DNA of 64,000 nucleotides. Source: Sphagnum magellanicum (taxonomy: Eukaryota > Streptophyta > Sphagnopsida > Sphagnales > Sphagnaceae). The notes beneath the pieces are model-generated. The model was not told where the DNA came from. It did no database searches and saw nothing but the letters and a program-made list of their open reading frames with translations. The stretch covers positions 18,607,223 to 18,671,222 of the forward strand of contig CM038907.1 of assembly GCA_021904315.1 (NCBI GenBank), written 5' to 3'. Below are positions 22,866 through 35,524 of this stretch, in pieces; position 1 is the stretch's first letter; the number at the start of each line of letters is the position of its first letter. Made by a program: the position numbers and the translations under genes.

Positions 22866-24299
22866 ATTTAAATTGAATTTGGACAAATTCAATTCATATT
22901 CCATGTGTCATAATTTAAACCATCTAAACATAAAAATTAAACATCTTGGATTATTTCAAAAGAATAAAAATTAATTAATTATTAAAAGTTGGGACACGTG
23001 GCAACACATAAATTGTTCCCATTGTTCACCAAAAAAGTCGCATCCTAGTTGTAAACGACAATACATATATGACAAGTCAAAGGATGAAGGTGTATTTTGT
23101 TGACTTTTTCCTTCATCCAAAATTCGTTGTCATTTGGGATTAGTGTCCTATGCAACTTGTCCAACGTGACTATTAAAGCCATTTTAGATTAAAGTGATGT
23201 TGTTTAGCCACCCTTTAGGGGCACAATCTAGACTTAAACCACTAAACCCCTTATTTTAAACATCAAATGATCCACATGGAAGGCCTTTTAATGTGCCATC
23301 ACAAACCATGTAAAAGTGAAGGGCATAAAAAATGTCTAGGGGTGAAACCACTTCATCAACCCATTTTCAATAGTGATAAAAACTTGTGGCAAATGATCCT
23401 AAAGGGATTGCCCTTCAATGATCTTAAAAAATTATCTTAATTTTTTTCAAGGAACATACAATGGTTTACCTCAAGCAAACATTTGGCTTAGATAAGTACA
23501 AATAGGTCATGGAGTCAAATTTTTTAATGGAACTAAACAATTTTTCAAAATACATCAAGTTATAGAATTTTCTAAGGTTTTCGGAATGGCTTGAACGCAA
23601 GGGGGTCCAAATGAGATTTAATAAGCCAATTTTTTTACTTTACATTTAGGACTATTGTCCTTTTTGGGGTCCTTTTGCCAAAAACAATTTCTCCATAAAG
23701 AGGAATTTTCAAATGAAATATTTTGTGTATTTATAGTTTCCCCAATATTTCATATGTTTCTTTAATCAATTTTGAATAAATATTTTTTTTTAAATGTATA
23801 AATTTTGCCAAATTTTTTGTTTCGTCTTGAAAATTTATCACAATTTCAAATCATACAAAAAATGTTAACAATAAATCAAGTTTAGTTGCTTGTATTATAA
23901 GCCACAACTTTTCTTTGAACAATATGTACATTGCATCGCATTTACATGTTGTAAAAGACTCATGAACTTTAAATAACCCTTAAAATTTGATAAACACAAA
24001 ATTTTTAAAATATGAAAATTTGAATGTTTTTTAGATGTCTAAAAGTACCCTATTACTACAAAAAAATTGAAGGTCAAAGAAATTTAATTATGAAAACTTA
24101 AGGGTCATTTATGATAATAATGTCATTGAATGAAGTTGTTAAACATTTTTTGTTCAAACCAAACCTTGATATTGGAAGATTTTGTGACTCATTTTATATT
24201 TTTCAATATTCATATTATTCAATAAACTCAACTTTCCATAATTAACATGCCATTAAAGTGGCACCACATAAGGATATATAATAAGAATTGCAAAAAAGT
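22866..24299. other. No gene seen; probable CACTA-derived and other repeat sequence
   Basis: GTCGCATCCTAGTTG and related words at 23030-23060 suggest CACTA subterminal sequence continues here. A CACTA-like right end (TTTTCAATAGTG, to about 23363) and a weaker one near 23197 were noted, but neither has a target duplication matching 20201-20203 or 17308-17310. 23370-24300 shows nothing recognisable. Confidence 0.35.
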
Positions 24300-25670
24300 T
24301 GATGTGTTGATGAGGATTTTGGCTCATTTGTACTCATCTGCATAGAAGGTTATGGATACGACATTAAATTTGATGCAATGGTTTCATGTCTTTTATTTAG
24401 TGAAGGACAAGGAAAATTGGAATGTGGAGGTGGTGGAATTGTGGAATAAGGTGACATTGCATTACAACAACATGTGTCCATGTATGCCAAGTGATTTCAT
24501 TAGATTATGAGTGAATTCATTGGTTTATTGAATTGGGACTAATAAATTGCATCCACATTTTGTAGTAGTATGGCAAGCTAAATTTAATAAGAAATTTTCC
24601 AAAAAAAAGGCATAATTGGCACCATGGATGGAAAAAGGGGCTCAAAATCTTCTTTCCCAAATAGGAAGTCAAGGCATCTTATGGATTCCAAGCATAATGG
24701 GTGTGCTCCCTTTGTTAAGTATGGATAATCAAGGTGGTTATGGTGTGGTGTGTAAGGTGTGCATTCAAAGGTTTAATCACATCCCAAACACTTTTGAGTT
24801 GGTGAGAAAGACATTCAAAACAAATGATTAATGGGAAGCACACAAGCAACATTTAGTAAAAACATTAGCTTGCCCATGTGAACATCTAAGTGTCATCAAG
24901 TTCCTTGCCATCCATTCAAAAACCATGGAAGCTTACGCATTGCAATGTTATGGGGGACACTTCAAAAAATGTTAAATTTCAACACGAAGTACTCTCCCCT
25001 TATGGAAAATTGAATGTTATTGCAAGAAGGGGGCCCTAATATGGAAGTTTGAAGACAACTTGTCACCTTCAAATATAATCATGTGAAAATGGCATGGGCA
25101 TTCATAAACATCATGAATGCATTACACCATAGTGGGATTTTGCACAATGATTTATTGAAGGACCTCATGTTGCATTTTTCACTTGACAAACTAGATGTTA
25201 TGTACATTGGCATGTGCAATTGGGGTGAAGTTGAATGCTTATAAGAGGTGATTCCATCTTTTTATGCTTTTGCCAAGGATCAAGACACCATTAACGTGAA
25301 GAAACCATGTTGGTGAATGGCCCCATATCTATTTTTTGTTCATGGTGAATCAAGAACTATGAATTTCCCTCTACGTATGGTGAAACAACACTAGACAACT
25401 CTAAGTTCTTAAGCACATATGGTGGGCAAGCTTGCGAATGTCATATTGGGTGAAGACTAAGATGTAGAATACTTCTTGAACAATTCAACTAAGATGTCAT
25501 TTGCCATGGTGATTCATGATATGTACAAGGTGAATCTTGGGGGCACAAAGAACCATCTAGCATGTCATGTGCACATTGATGGGCCTCCATACAATTGGAC
25601 TCCAATTGAAAAATGTTACCAAAAGCAACCATATATTGTTTTTAGTTGGTGCATAGCAAATTTGGTGTAG
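24300..25670 (+). pseudogene. Protein-kinase-like pseudogene
   Basis: Broken plus-strand frames follow the order of a kinase fold. A glycine-loop-like GGYGVVCKVCIQRF is followed by ELVRKTFKT (24616-24831). Next come PCEHLSVIKFLAIHSKTMEAY (24880-24940), NALHHSGILHNDLLKD (about 25112-25160, an HxD catalytic loop with HND), YIGMCNWGEVE (about 25205-25235, in the DFG/DWG place but with Asn instead of Asp), PYLFFVHGES, KQH.TT, MVGKLANVILGED and finally GPPYNWTPIEKCYQ at 25575-25620. At least ten stops and several frameshifts are present. The HNDL..D and DWG-like forms are seen in atypical plant kinases, some carried by repeats. Kinase membership is an inference from motif order. Activity is excluded by the breaks. 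Confidence 0.55.
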
Positions 25671-26369
25671 TTTGTATGAATTGTCAAAAGTGACATGTTT
25701 TGGACTTGTTGACTTAATAAAATAAAGTTTTGTCAAGCAATCATGATGTCATGTGTGATTATCTTTGAAATTTGAATACTATTGGGTTTTTCATTGAACA
25801 TAATTATAATTTCATGAGTTTTGGTTCATTTGCATTGAATCGGTTCATATTGTGATTCTCCTTGTTGACATGTTAAAGGCTTAAACAATAAATACATCCC
25901 AACATTTCATGTTCCCAAACCATTTCCTTACCAATATTTTGACATGTTGGAAGATCCATGTGTTCATGTCAAGATACAAGATGTTCAGATAAAAGGTTAT
26001 ACATATCAAATAATGGAATAAAATCAAATATTCCTTCAAAAGCAATTGAAATAGGTTTGGTCGTTGGTGGACTATGGTGACCAACTATGGTGATTGAAAT
26101 AGGTTCGATTGTTAACAGATTATGGCAAGTGAACTTCACTTCAATAACCACAATGTTTAGGATGACCCAACAACGCAAGTTTTGGTTGTCCTACATTGAC
26201 TTACCTCAAACATCTTGATCTATGTTATGACCTATGTTGACCTTACATTGACCTAGGTTGACCCTATTTTGACATGATATTAAGTACGTAACATCAACAT
26301 CCAAACAAACACATTGTGTCCTAATGGACATTCAAATGTTGTGACAACCCTATTGCAACACATGTAGGT
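25671..26369. other. No gene seen
   Basis: AT-rich. Around 26160-26280 the words TTGACC and CTATGTTGACC recur. The minus frames at 25881-26178 have no recognisable content. Confidence 0.35.
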
Positions 26370-26862
26370 TTGTTTTTCTAACTCTCTTAAGAAGCAATTA
26401 GAATATGGGAAGTTGGTAGAAATATTATAGGCAAAAGGACTAAAGATCTTTCAAAATTTTGAAACATGATGGATCAATATACTTGCACCTTCCAAGCATG
26501 TTCTAGTAAAATATAAAAGTTTTGTCATGAAAATGGCTGATCAAATGGCTAGGAATGCATTTGCTAGAAGCAATTATGAATTGTTACGTGATTGTGACAA
26601 TGTCCTTGGATTAATTTGTGTCTTGCCCATGTTGAAGGTGGTGTAAAATGTGTCCAAGATTGCTCATGGCGAAGGTATTTTTGTTTGTGATTTGGTGACA
26701 AAAATCATTCCATGTATTGGTGGTTTATACATTATGTATACAAACTCATTGAAGAGGTATGATCACCCTTAATTTAAAATGTTCAATGATTTGGTGTGTA
26801 ATGTGTGTGATGTTCTACCACATGGTCTAGTATTTGGAGCCACAAACCATTGTTGGGTGTGA
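26370..26862 (+). pseudogene. hAT-like transposase remnant, middle part
   Basis: The plus-strand frame reads KQLEYGKLVEIL, KGLKIFQNF, WINILAPSKHVLVKYKSFV, then RSNYELLRDCDNVLGLICVL, PMLKVV, SKIAHGEGIFVCDLV, GGLYIMYTNSLKRY and FNDLVCNV, with a few TAA/TAG stops. The W...L.P.KRV...Y and LL.D....L......L pattern resembles the catalytic-region helices of hAT-like/DUF4371-type plant transposases. A matching C-terminal piece (VEDKKTFSTISFTKSKLHN) lies 1.9 kb downstream in the same orientation, so one gene was split. Call rests on pattern, not on a search. Confidence 0.45.
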
Positions 26863-27788
26863 ACAAGGTAAAATAAACAAATTCTATTCCTTGTCACACA
26901 AAAAAAAAAGTAGCCATAAACAAGTTTTAATGTATTAAAAGTAGAAATATTTTTTCTATTTAATGATCAACACGAGGATAATTTTTAATTTTATCACAAT
27001 GATATTGATTAATCACATATTTAATATGCATTCAAGTATATTTTTATTTTACTTTTAAAGTTGTCCAAACTTGTACAAGTAGATGAAAGTAGATGAATTA
27101 TTGAATATACTCCATTTTTCAACACAATGTAGCTTTAAAATGTACTTGTAAGTTCTCAATGTTTAAATATTATAATATAATACATCAAACTTTTAATGGA
27201 AATGTAGGTTTAAACTCAATTTGACCAGTCATTTTCAGACATACTTATTATTGTGCCAAAGTTTTTCAAATTTTGTAATCATGACCTCATTGTAAGCTCA
27301 AAGAAAACAACATGATTTTATTTTGTTATTTTAGATAATTTTCAATCTACTTTCTTCTACTTGTGTCAAAACTAGACAATTTTTTAACTACCTAGCTTGG
27401 AGATAACTAATTTTTTTGTATACTTTACCATGCTTTCACCCTATTGAATATGTTACATTTTAGTTCAACAAATTTGTTTATGTTACATAAAATGAATCCC
27501 ACTACTAGCATAATGTATTTGGTGATTAAGGATGATTGGGATATTGTTATTTGCAATTTGTAAAGAATCAATGTACGAATGTAACTTTTGAGTTTATAAA
27601 AAAAACTTATAATGCACTTCCCTACCCATCACCTAATGAAGGTAACTAAGATCGTTTATTCAAGTAAACTATTAACAAGCATTTGATGTGGAGGCCACTT
27701 TTATCATGTATTTAGTTAATTTTGGAAAAATCTTGAATTAACAAATCACCATTTGGAGGTGAGAAATTTAGAGAGAAACTTTAATTGG
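26863..27788. other. AT-rich stretch within the split hAT-like remnant
   Basis: No coding content. This sequence separates the two hAT-like pieces and precedes the inverted-repeat element at 27789. Confidence 0.35.
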
Positions 27789-28437
27789 GGGTGAAAGCAT
27801 CCTTGGGTGGTACCACTAGGAATGTCACACCTTGATTTTCCTGGACCCATTGAACTTTGAAATATCATAGGAAACACTTGAATAAATATTTCCATAATTT
27901 ATTTTTTAACGAGTACATTTATTAGATTCCATAAATTTTGAAATTTCAATCATATCAAGAACATTGTGTATTTTGATATTTCTAATCATTGCATTTAAAA
28001 AAGTTTTAGGAATGTCACGATGATTTTTTTCCTTGAAATTTTTGGTCAAGAACACAAATTTGTAACATGATTTGAAAATTTTCTTGGGAATTTTTTCTTA
28101 AGGTAATTTGGAAATCATTTTATTTTTAGGTTTTTATTAGGAAATTTAATTGAATAAGCATAATTTAGTTATGAATTTCCAAAGTTAAGGCTATCAATTT
28201 CTAAAGGGGCACTTTTAATTAAGAACACAAATTTTTAACAATTTATAGTTTTTTAAATTCAAAAATAAACTTCAAGTCATATATTAATGCTTGCAATTGT
28301 TAAACACGAGAATTTATTTTTTATAGTTATGAAAACATTTAAAGTAAAGGGCCTAGGAAAATGATTTGGCTGTTTGTTGTTCTTTAACCATTCCTTGAGG
28401 TGGTTCATAATGGTACCACCCAAGGATGCTTTCACCC
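27789..28437. mobile_element. Inverted-repeat (MITE-like) element, 27-bp perfect arms
   Basis: 27789-27815 (GGGTGAAAGCATCCTTGGGT...) is repeated without error in reverse complement at 28411-28437, enclosing 595 bp of AT-rich sequence without a gene. It lies between the two halves of the hAT-like transposase remnant. No clear target duplication was found, so superfamily is unassigned. Confidence 0.6.
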
Positions 28438-28699
28438 TTGGAGACCATCATATGATGTAACAATAGATATGAATAATGTTTTGCCTCATTAGATGATGCA
28501 ACAAATAGATATTTCCAAGATTTTGCTTCAAATTCAATAGAAAACTTGTTACTAACCACCAAATTAAAATTTTCCAAAATTAATGAAATACATGTTTGCT
28601 AGGCACTTGGTAGTTTTGAAAGCAAAATTTTGCCATCCCAAGTCAAAAGGCCCAAATGGTACCTTGGTTGCTAGTTTGCCAAACAATGCATTGCATGAC

Positions 28700-29060
28700 C
28701 AATAAGTTTCTTTCTTTCCTATAACCATGAAATCAATAATCATGATGTCCTATATCCACCACTTGACTATGACCCTACAATTTAGATGTGGGCACACTTG
28801 GCTTCAAATGTCATTGTGGTTAAAAAATTGTCAAAGATTTAAAACTTGTGGAAATTGTCTCTATCATTGTTGTACATAGTGTGGAAGACAAGAAGACCTT
28901 CTCCACTATAAGCTTCACGAAGTCCAAGCTCCACAATTGCTTAACCACACATTTGGACTTAGTGGTCCGAATGCAAATCCAAACATTTTACAAGCTAGAG
29001 ACCACAAGAAAGATATTTGAGTTCCCTCTTACATTTCCCCAAAAAAACCTAGAAATGCCC
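28700..29060 (+). pseudogene. hAT-like transposase remnant, C-terminal dimerisation part
   Basis: The plus-strand frame reads DYDPTI.MWAHLASNVIVVKKLSKI, LVEIVSIIVVHSVEDKKTFS, then TISFTKSKLHNCLTTHLDLV and VRM. The order VE...FS.....K.KLRN.L...HL...R is the hallmark of hAT C-terminal dimerisation regions (VERxFSxM...K...R). The first ATG of the open part is at 28848, but coding begins upstream with one stop. It pairs with the segment at 26370-26862. Confidence 0.55.
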
Positions 29061-29174
29061 CCTAAAAAACCAATGAATGCACAAATCCAATATAAGATTT
29101 TACTTAATAAGATTAAAAAAAAAAAAAGAGATTTGTATATCTATGCCCTTTGTGATTTGCTTAAGAAATAGTTT

Positions 29175-30465
29175 TCTCAACTTATTCCCATGAGAAAAAG
29201 TTAATTATTTCTTGTTCTTGAGTTTCTTTAAACATCACCAAGGTGATTGTCAAAACTAATTTCCTTTTGAAAAAAAAGAGTTTAAATAGAGAAGAATTCT
29301 CATTTACATAAAGGAAAGTGTGGTTATTAGTTGATTAGGGCAGATTTAGGTCTTGAATTGGATAATAAAGAGAGGTTCGAGGTTCAATCCTTGATAACCT
29401 CAAAGGAGAAATCATTTTTTCTCTCTCTACTAAAGCCTAGTGGTCCCACTTTCCCTTCCAACCACCTAAATCATCAGTGAAGCAAATTATGGGGGCAAAT
29501 TCTCTCCCTAAAGACAAGGGATTTGCCACTATCTTGCTCACAAGGGTGCTTGTAAATCTTTGTTGTGGACATTCCCTTTCTACACAACAATTAACATGGG
29601 AAAGGAGAAGGTGCATTATGGAAAGGAGTAGGTGGTTGAAGATATGGCACCAACCAAAGTGCAAGGCTAAGGTATTTTTGTACCACATGATTAGATCATA
29701 TACCTACAGCCCAGTTTTAGGGCAATCTGGGTTCGCAAAAACCACTAACTCAAGTAGGGTTCTTTTCAAATGTATTGCAAATCAATTGCACATTCATCAA
29801 ATGTTCATTTATTTGTTTTTTTAATAATTTATTGTTTTTTGCATGTGATTCCTAATTGGGGTGGATGAAACATTTGGGATGTTTTTTGCAGGTTGTTGAG
29901 GAAGTAGTAGCAAATTTGGCCCACATCTTAATATAATTAAGGAATTGCAAATTGTTTTTATTCTAAGATGGCTAAACTTGTGGAGATCCTCTTTCCACTC
30001 CAGATCAGGAAAATCCATAATTTATGAATTGGGGTTCAAACCAACGAGATCCCTAGGTTATTCCACACTTGTAATTTTCAATTCCAACCTGAGCTGGAAG
30101 GGATTGGAACAATTAGAGGCTTCTAGCAACAATTTAATTAAAGACTTTTCCCTAGTTTGTCTTGTTCATATTGGAAAGATGGCAATGAGTGTGAATGGAG
30201 GAATTCCCTATGTTTTTGTGTTTCCCAATCCGAATACCAGTTATATGTATTCTTGCCTAGCTCATTTTCTTTTCTAGTGGATACATGACAGTGTGCACAA
30301 GAGTGTTTGCTGAAACATCAAAAAATATGTTGATGGTGAGATTGGCATTGCAGTATGATATAAGAAAGAGTTGTGAGGCTTGCAGACAGGCTTGATGCAT
30401 TCAATTGCAAAATCTATGAATCAAGAACTCTTATATATTGAATGCATTTCTGTGATCTACTGCAG
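29175..30465. other. No confident gene between hAT-like and GDSL remnants
   Basis: Two moderately long plus frames (29477-29824, 29945-30277) have no recognised motifs. GAGGTTCGAGGTTCAATCC at about 29375-29393 resembles a tRNA B box, but no A box at proper spacing was found. The first exon of the GDSL gene (with the FGDS block) would be expected here and is missing. Confidence 0.35.
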
Positions 30466-32841
30466 GTGAGTCAATTAGAATAGAGTATCCAGTACCTGTT
30501 CTTCATCCTTCAGCAATTGGACCCAACATCCTGCAAGGTGTCAATTACGCATCTGCTGGTGCTGGCATTCTTGACAACGCTGGTTCTATATTTGTGAGAT
30601 CATCTCAAATTCCCGGATTTTGAAGCTTGTACTGATTTTTCTCTTTTGAACTCTTGGTAAACAGGTCTGTGACTGATTCTAAAGTAGCTGTTATTCATTC
30701 TCTTGGCTAGCTATGAATGAGGTTATAGTTGCAGGGGATAGAGAGTACTGAATAATAGCATTTGCACAATGAACCATCCACCCTTCCTCAATAGAAGTGA
30801 TAAGATTTGTGCTCAACAGTGAACAAGGTGCAAAAAAGGATGAGGATCTGAAGAAGCACATGGCTGCTTGGAACCATGAAGCGTACATGGAAGTTGTAAT
30901 GACAATTTAGTTTGATGTTTTTGAGTATCCAAAGTGAGCACATGACCTTTGTCTCTGTGCTTATAGGCTTACAGATTCTAATATTTATATGTGTGTCAAC
31001 AGAAAACAACTGTAATGAGTTGAAATGTTTTACTTTACAGATTGAACTTCTCATGATTCCACAATAATTTGAGTATTTTCAAAACACAAAGATACAAATT
31101 GCAACTCAAATTGGACAACCAGCAGCTCATCAGCTTATTCAAGATGCAATGTATGCTTTTACAATAGGGGACAATGACTATATCAACAACTATCTTTTCC
31201 AGTTTCTACCGGAGCTCAACAATACACCATTCCTCAATACCAAGACCTCCTTATTTTAACACTTGGGCTCTATGCTGCTGTGCACTACCAGTGACAATCG
31301 ATTGATAAATTAATGAAAAATATGAATTGATTTCAATGTGGAAATTAAGTCCCATTTTGAATGAAGATATTGAATGACATTGCATGTAAATTGAATTGAA
31401 TTTGAAATGAAATTCTATTCAGTTGAATTCAAATACATTGAATGGAATTTGAGTTCCAATTCAATTGAAAAGAAATGTAATGCAAATTGGTGAAGAAAGT
31501 ATTGAAAATCTACTTGTGAATATGGTGTTGGAAAAAAAAAAAAATACAGATCTGAAAAGACCTAATTTCATGCCTCTTTACTTGGGAATGAACTAAACAT
31601 ATTTCAAATTGGAACTGTTCAAGTGACAACTAGGACTTATGGAACCTAACGTTGTCCTACCTAAACCAGCTCCGATGAATCATCTTCACTGGTTTATGGA
31701 CAACTCAAGGTATATTTAAAAGCTGAATCTTACCCATTCAGTCAAAGGTACTAGTACTTGATCTCTGTCTGACTGACTGGAACTTTTATGATGGTTTCAT
31801 AAGTGGTTTTGTAGAGATTTCTCTGCAATCTTCATGGATATTGTCTTGATCGGGAGTCTGCCTCAACTTGTGCACTTCTTGAAAATGTGATGAAGACAGC
31901 AGGAGCCAAATCTACATTGATTCTGTTGTTTATGAACAATAGATGACTGCCTGTGGGGCATGGGGATTGAACCTGGCTGCCTTGATAGATAGCGGAGAAG
32001 GTTCCCTAGCCCATCAGCATGCAGTTTAGGTCTGGATTGCAATGGTTGCAATAAGCCGATCTAATGCATATTGGATTCTTCACTGCAGACAGCTTACAGC
32101 TTGGGAATGCAAAAGATTACAGTGGCCAACATTGGGTCCACAGGATGCACACCTTCAGAATTGTCAACTAGAAGCACAAGTGGGAGTTGTTTTAGTAGCA
32201 TTCAAGACCTGGCAATGAGATTTAATGCTGCATTGAGGCCTATGACTGAGGAATTACAAGCTGAGCTTCCAGGGTCTACTATTGTGTATATCAAATCCTT
32301 TAGCATAGTCATGAATATCATCAACAATGCAGTTTCATATAGTACTACATCTTTCTACTGCATTCAAGGACCGTGGATACTACATTTTCTCCCACCCACA
32401 AGTCATGTGAAAAACCTAAAATGAAGAGTTTTTCAAAAACTTAAGATAGGAATGAAACATTTGTTTCTAATCAGTAGTTTGTGGATTGCTCAAGAGATTT
32501 ACAAGCTGCTTCAGCTTTGTTATGTATGTTTGTGACATGTACTGGTCATATGCTAGTTGTCAGACAGTCCATTAGGTTCACATAATTATATTGCCTTGCA
32601 CTGTTTTCTGCTGACAGGATTTACTATTGTGGACATGGCGTCCTGTGGATCAGGACAGTTTTCTGGACTTATTGACAATGTGAGACATTACGGGCTATTG
32701 CAGTAATAGGGAAGACTACATATTTTGGGACTCCTTTCATCCCACAGAGCATGTCAATGTTCTTGCCCATAAGCAATTCATGGAGGGTGGTCTTGATATT
32801 ATATAAGTCCAATGAACTTAGGCCAACTGCTGAATGCATGA
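30466..32841 (+). pseudogene. GDSL esterase/lipase pseudogene, exons 2-5
   Basis: Four exon-like blocks follow the plant GDSL order. 30466-30593: YPVPVLHPSAIGPNILQGVN then YASAGAGIL (block II), bounded by AG and GT. About 31040-31280: QIGQPAAHQLIQDAMYAF then TIGDNDYINNYL (block III) and, after a frameshift near 31205, YTIPQYQDLLI. 32089-32345: TAYSLGMQKITVANIGSTGC, CTPSEL, SIVMNIINNAVSY. 32619-32841: GFTIVDMASCGSGQFSG, then after stops and a frameshift DYIFWDSFHPTEHVNVLAHK (block V, catalytic D..H) and PMNLGQLLNA followed by TGA at 32839. The first exon with the FGDS catalytic serine is absent. Such enzymes are secreted lipid/ester hydrolases. This copy is inactive. Confidence 0.85.
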
Positions 32842-33548
32842 TTTTTTTACAATGATTAGTGCCTTTGAATCTCTATCAGCCTTAACTGCTAACTCTGCAA
32901 TGGGTTCATTAATTCTCAACACTAGCTTAGTGAAGTTTAGTTACTGCATTCTAAACCAAGTATTGCACAATTCATCATCCATGCTTTCGCTGGCTGCTGA
33001 AAGCTGCCCTCAGAGGTGAGTCAACAGTTTTATAGAGCTCATTTCAGTGCACCCAAAATTTAATAAGTAGGACATTGAGCACTTTCAGATGATTCTGGCT
33101 TGAAAACGATATCATTAGAGGCAGACTTAGACAACAATGTCAAGGAGTTCCAGGGTTGTTGGTAAGTGGAATTGTAGAGTAGTATCTGTATTCATTTATA
33201 TTTTGTAGATGTTTCACATCTGCTGTATGACAGAAATACTGAAAATCATCAACTTTATGAGACAATTTTGCATGGGGTATGCCTGTATTTTATATTGGTC
33301 CGAAGTGATACTAGTTAACCACACTTTAGTCTTCCATGAGAAAATGGGTTCCTGAAGCATAGGCTATTTCATATGTTTTAAGTGTCTTTTCTCTGGAATC
33401 TTCTGCTTTTTGGAGGTAAACTGTTGTCACCAACCGGACAAATATTGCAAATGTCTTGTTGATTTATCTTGAGCTTTGGAATCTCCAGACTTCACTTATG
33501 CTCATGTCCTTGCTCAATTTACATCACTTGATTACAACATTAGTCGTA
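32842..33548. other. Intergenic region between convergent GDSL remnant and UPF0114 gene
   Basis: No coding content recognised. It should contain the 3' untranslated region and poly(A) signal of the minus-strand gene. I did not single out a specific signal. Confidence 0.4.
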
Positions 33549-35524
33549 CTATTCTTGGAGGTTGGAATGGAGCTTAGAGAGCAGGAAGAGGGAGCCAGAT
33601 GCCAGTAGAATAGATGCTGATAAACAGAGCAAATCGTTGATTGTGTGGATGGGCACCTTCTTGCTTTTCTCAAACATTCCAACTAGGAGTATCATCACAA
33701 TCACATGACCCAATTTGGTTTTCAATTCAGCAATTGATCTAATCTCCAACCACTTTGGACGCTCCTGCATTCATCAGTATCAGACAACAAAGAAAATCCC
33801 TCAAAATGCTATCAGGTTGTTGTAAAGATCACACAAAGATCATCAATGCTGGATTTCTACAACATGGAATGAACAAATTGCCTTACATCTGTTCAAACAA
33901 CTCATCTTGGCCCTTCTTAAACACCCTATCGATCATGAATTGTCATTTCTCTTTGTACTCTTCATATCTGAAGCACAGAGCAGATATTTTACAAATTTTC
34001 CATGAACAACTTCTCTACTTGAACACATGGAAATATGTAAGTCATATGTACCCTTAGGTGAAAAAGGCCAAATATGTTGGAGCCACGTGCCGGGGTGCGA
34101 ACTCCTTCAGATTCCTCACCAGCTACCTCTAGTGTGCTAACAAAAAGCTCATACAGGCCCATGCCAAAAATGAGCATAACTGTCCCCATTAAGTATACAT
34201 CTGCACACCCCAAGAGTACAATTAGTACTGCACAACATGTACATCATCTATAATGCAGGCAGAAGGATTGAGGAAGGATTGGAACTGTGCAATTGGTGTT
34301 TTGATCAGCCTCACACACATGGTAAGTTGGTTGTCAAAAAGACTGATTTAATATTTCACCATATTACTGCAAATGGAACAGGAAGGGTCAGGCAACCTAC
34401 CAATAGCTTCCACAAGAAGAAATACAACTTGGCTTGTACCAAGTCCTTGCCAAGTTGCGAAAAAATACTCCGTAAATGATTCAACCACAAAGAATGACCC
34501 CTGCTCCACCCATGTTCAAGCAATGTGAACAACAACTCAAAACCAGCCAATAAGCTTTACAACACAATCACTTCATAGGATGACCTTCAGTCTTGCCTTC
34601 TAACTTCAATCACCACATTTCCTTTGTCTGAAGTTCTTGACGAAGCTTTCATGAGTACAAACAGAGACAGTAAATGGAGCACACATGTTATTGCTATGTC
34701 CAGACATAAGCCCAATGGCCTGGCACATTTTCTGTGTCCATGTTCAGCTTTGAGTTGTCATGAGGTGCTTCTTCACTGACTCTGAGGTCCCCATAAAATA
34801 CTGCCCTCAAATAAGATGCAAATTGATCACAGTCCAAAGAAAAGGACAAGGATTACCTTGAAGAAACAAAGTAGTGACCCTGCGAGGGAGCCCACAACTG
34901 CCATCAATGTGAGGAAACGGCAGTCAAATATGATCTGCATACAAAACCCAAAGATCCACATAGAAGTAAAATGTAAGCAGCTCAGGCAGAGGGTGCCAGT
35001 TCATTTGCAGTGGACATCTGTTATTTCTGTATATCTTTCTGTGTGTGCATGATGGTTCAATGGAAAACATTACACTACAATGAAGTCAGAAAGGCATTTG
35101 ACTCACACACCCGTTCAATGAGGGCCTCAAAGCGCTGATGGGGCTTCTCTTGTTGTGATGCAGAGTCTGGAGATGCCTCCAACATATGTTCAAGGGATGG
35201 CATTTTACTATCACGTGGAAAAGGTGCTACATTCTCATACTGGGACATTGCCCTAACTTTGAAGCTTGGTGTAACCACACTCTTCTTCTCTTGCAAACTC
35301 TTCCAAATACGAAGAGATGCATACAATTTGGGGTCCCAGCACTTGCTCTCATCAGCATACTTGCCTAAACATAAGCTCCTTGCGCATGCTGTCACTACTG
35401 AAGATCTCTTGGAAAAAGTGTTTTTGGGGCTCAAACAGACCCCTCCTCCTGTTAAGCATGGCTTCAAGAATTGAGACTGTCTTGTCGTAGTCATAACTCC
35501 AACACTGCCCCGGAAAGCCTCCAT
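33549..35524 (-). CDS. UPF0114 family membrane protein, probably chloroplast-targeted (5 exons, intact)
   Basis: Five minus-strand exons join in frame: 35524-35111, 34934-34857, 34500-34401, 34200-34052 and 33764-33549. Every intron has GT..AG ends and there is no internal stop, giving 318 residues from MEAFRGS (an in-frame ATG at 35554 would add 10). Residues 1-60 are rich in Ser/Thr/Arg/Lys and poor in acids, like a transit peptide. The domain starts at ALIERIIFDCRFL, then LMAVVGSLAGSLLCFF (membrane segment 1), SFFVVESF, LLVEAIDVYLMGTVMLIFGM (segment 2), SNIFGLFHLRERPKWLEI, KLGHVIVMILLVGMF (segment 3) and LLCLSASILLASGSLFLL (segment 4). These match the UPF0114/YqhA family, whose biochemical role is unknown. 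The CpG-rich DNA at 36.8-37.1 kb probably holds its promoter or a leader exon. Confidence 0.9.

Noticed and set aside
23340-23366. TTTTCAATAGTG as the right end of the element starting at 17311 or 20204
   Set aside because: The three bases after it (ATA) match neither CTT nor GTT, and subterminal words are absent, so pairing is unsupported.
29375-29393. tRNA B-box-like GGTTCAATCC
   Set aside because: No A box at the right spacing and no tRNA-like fold; chance match is likely.
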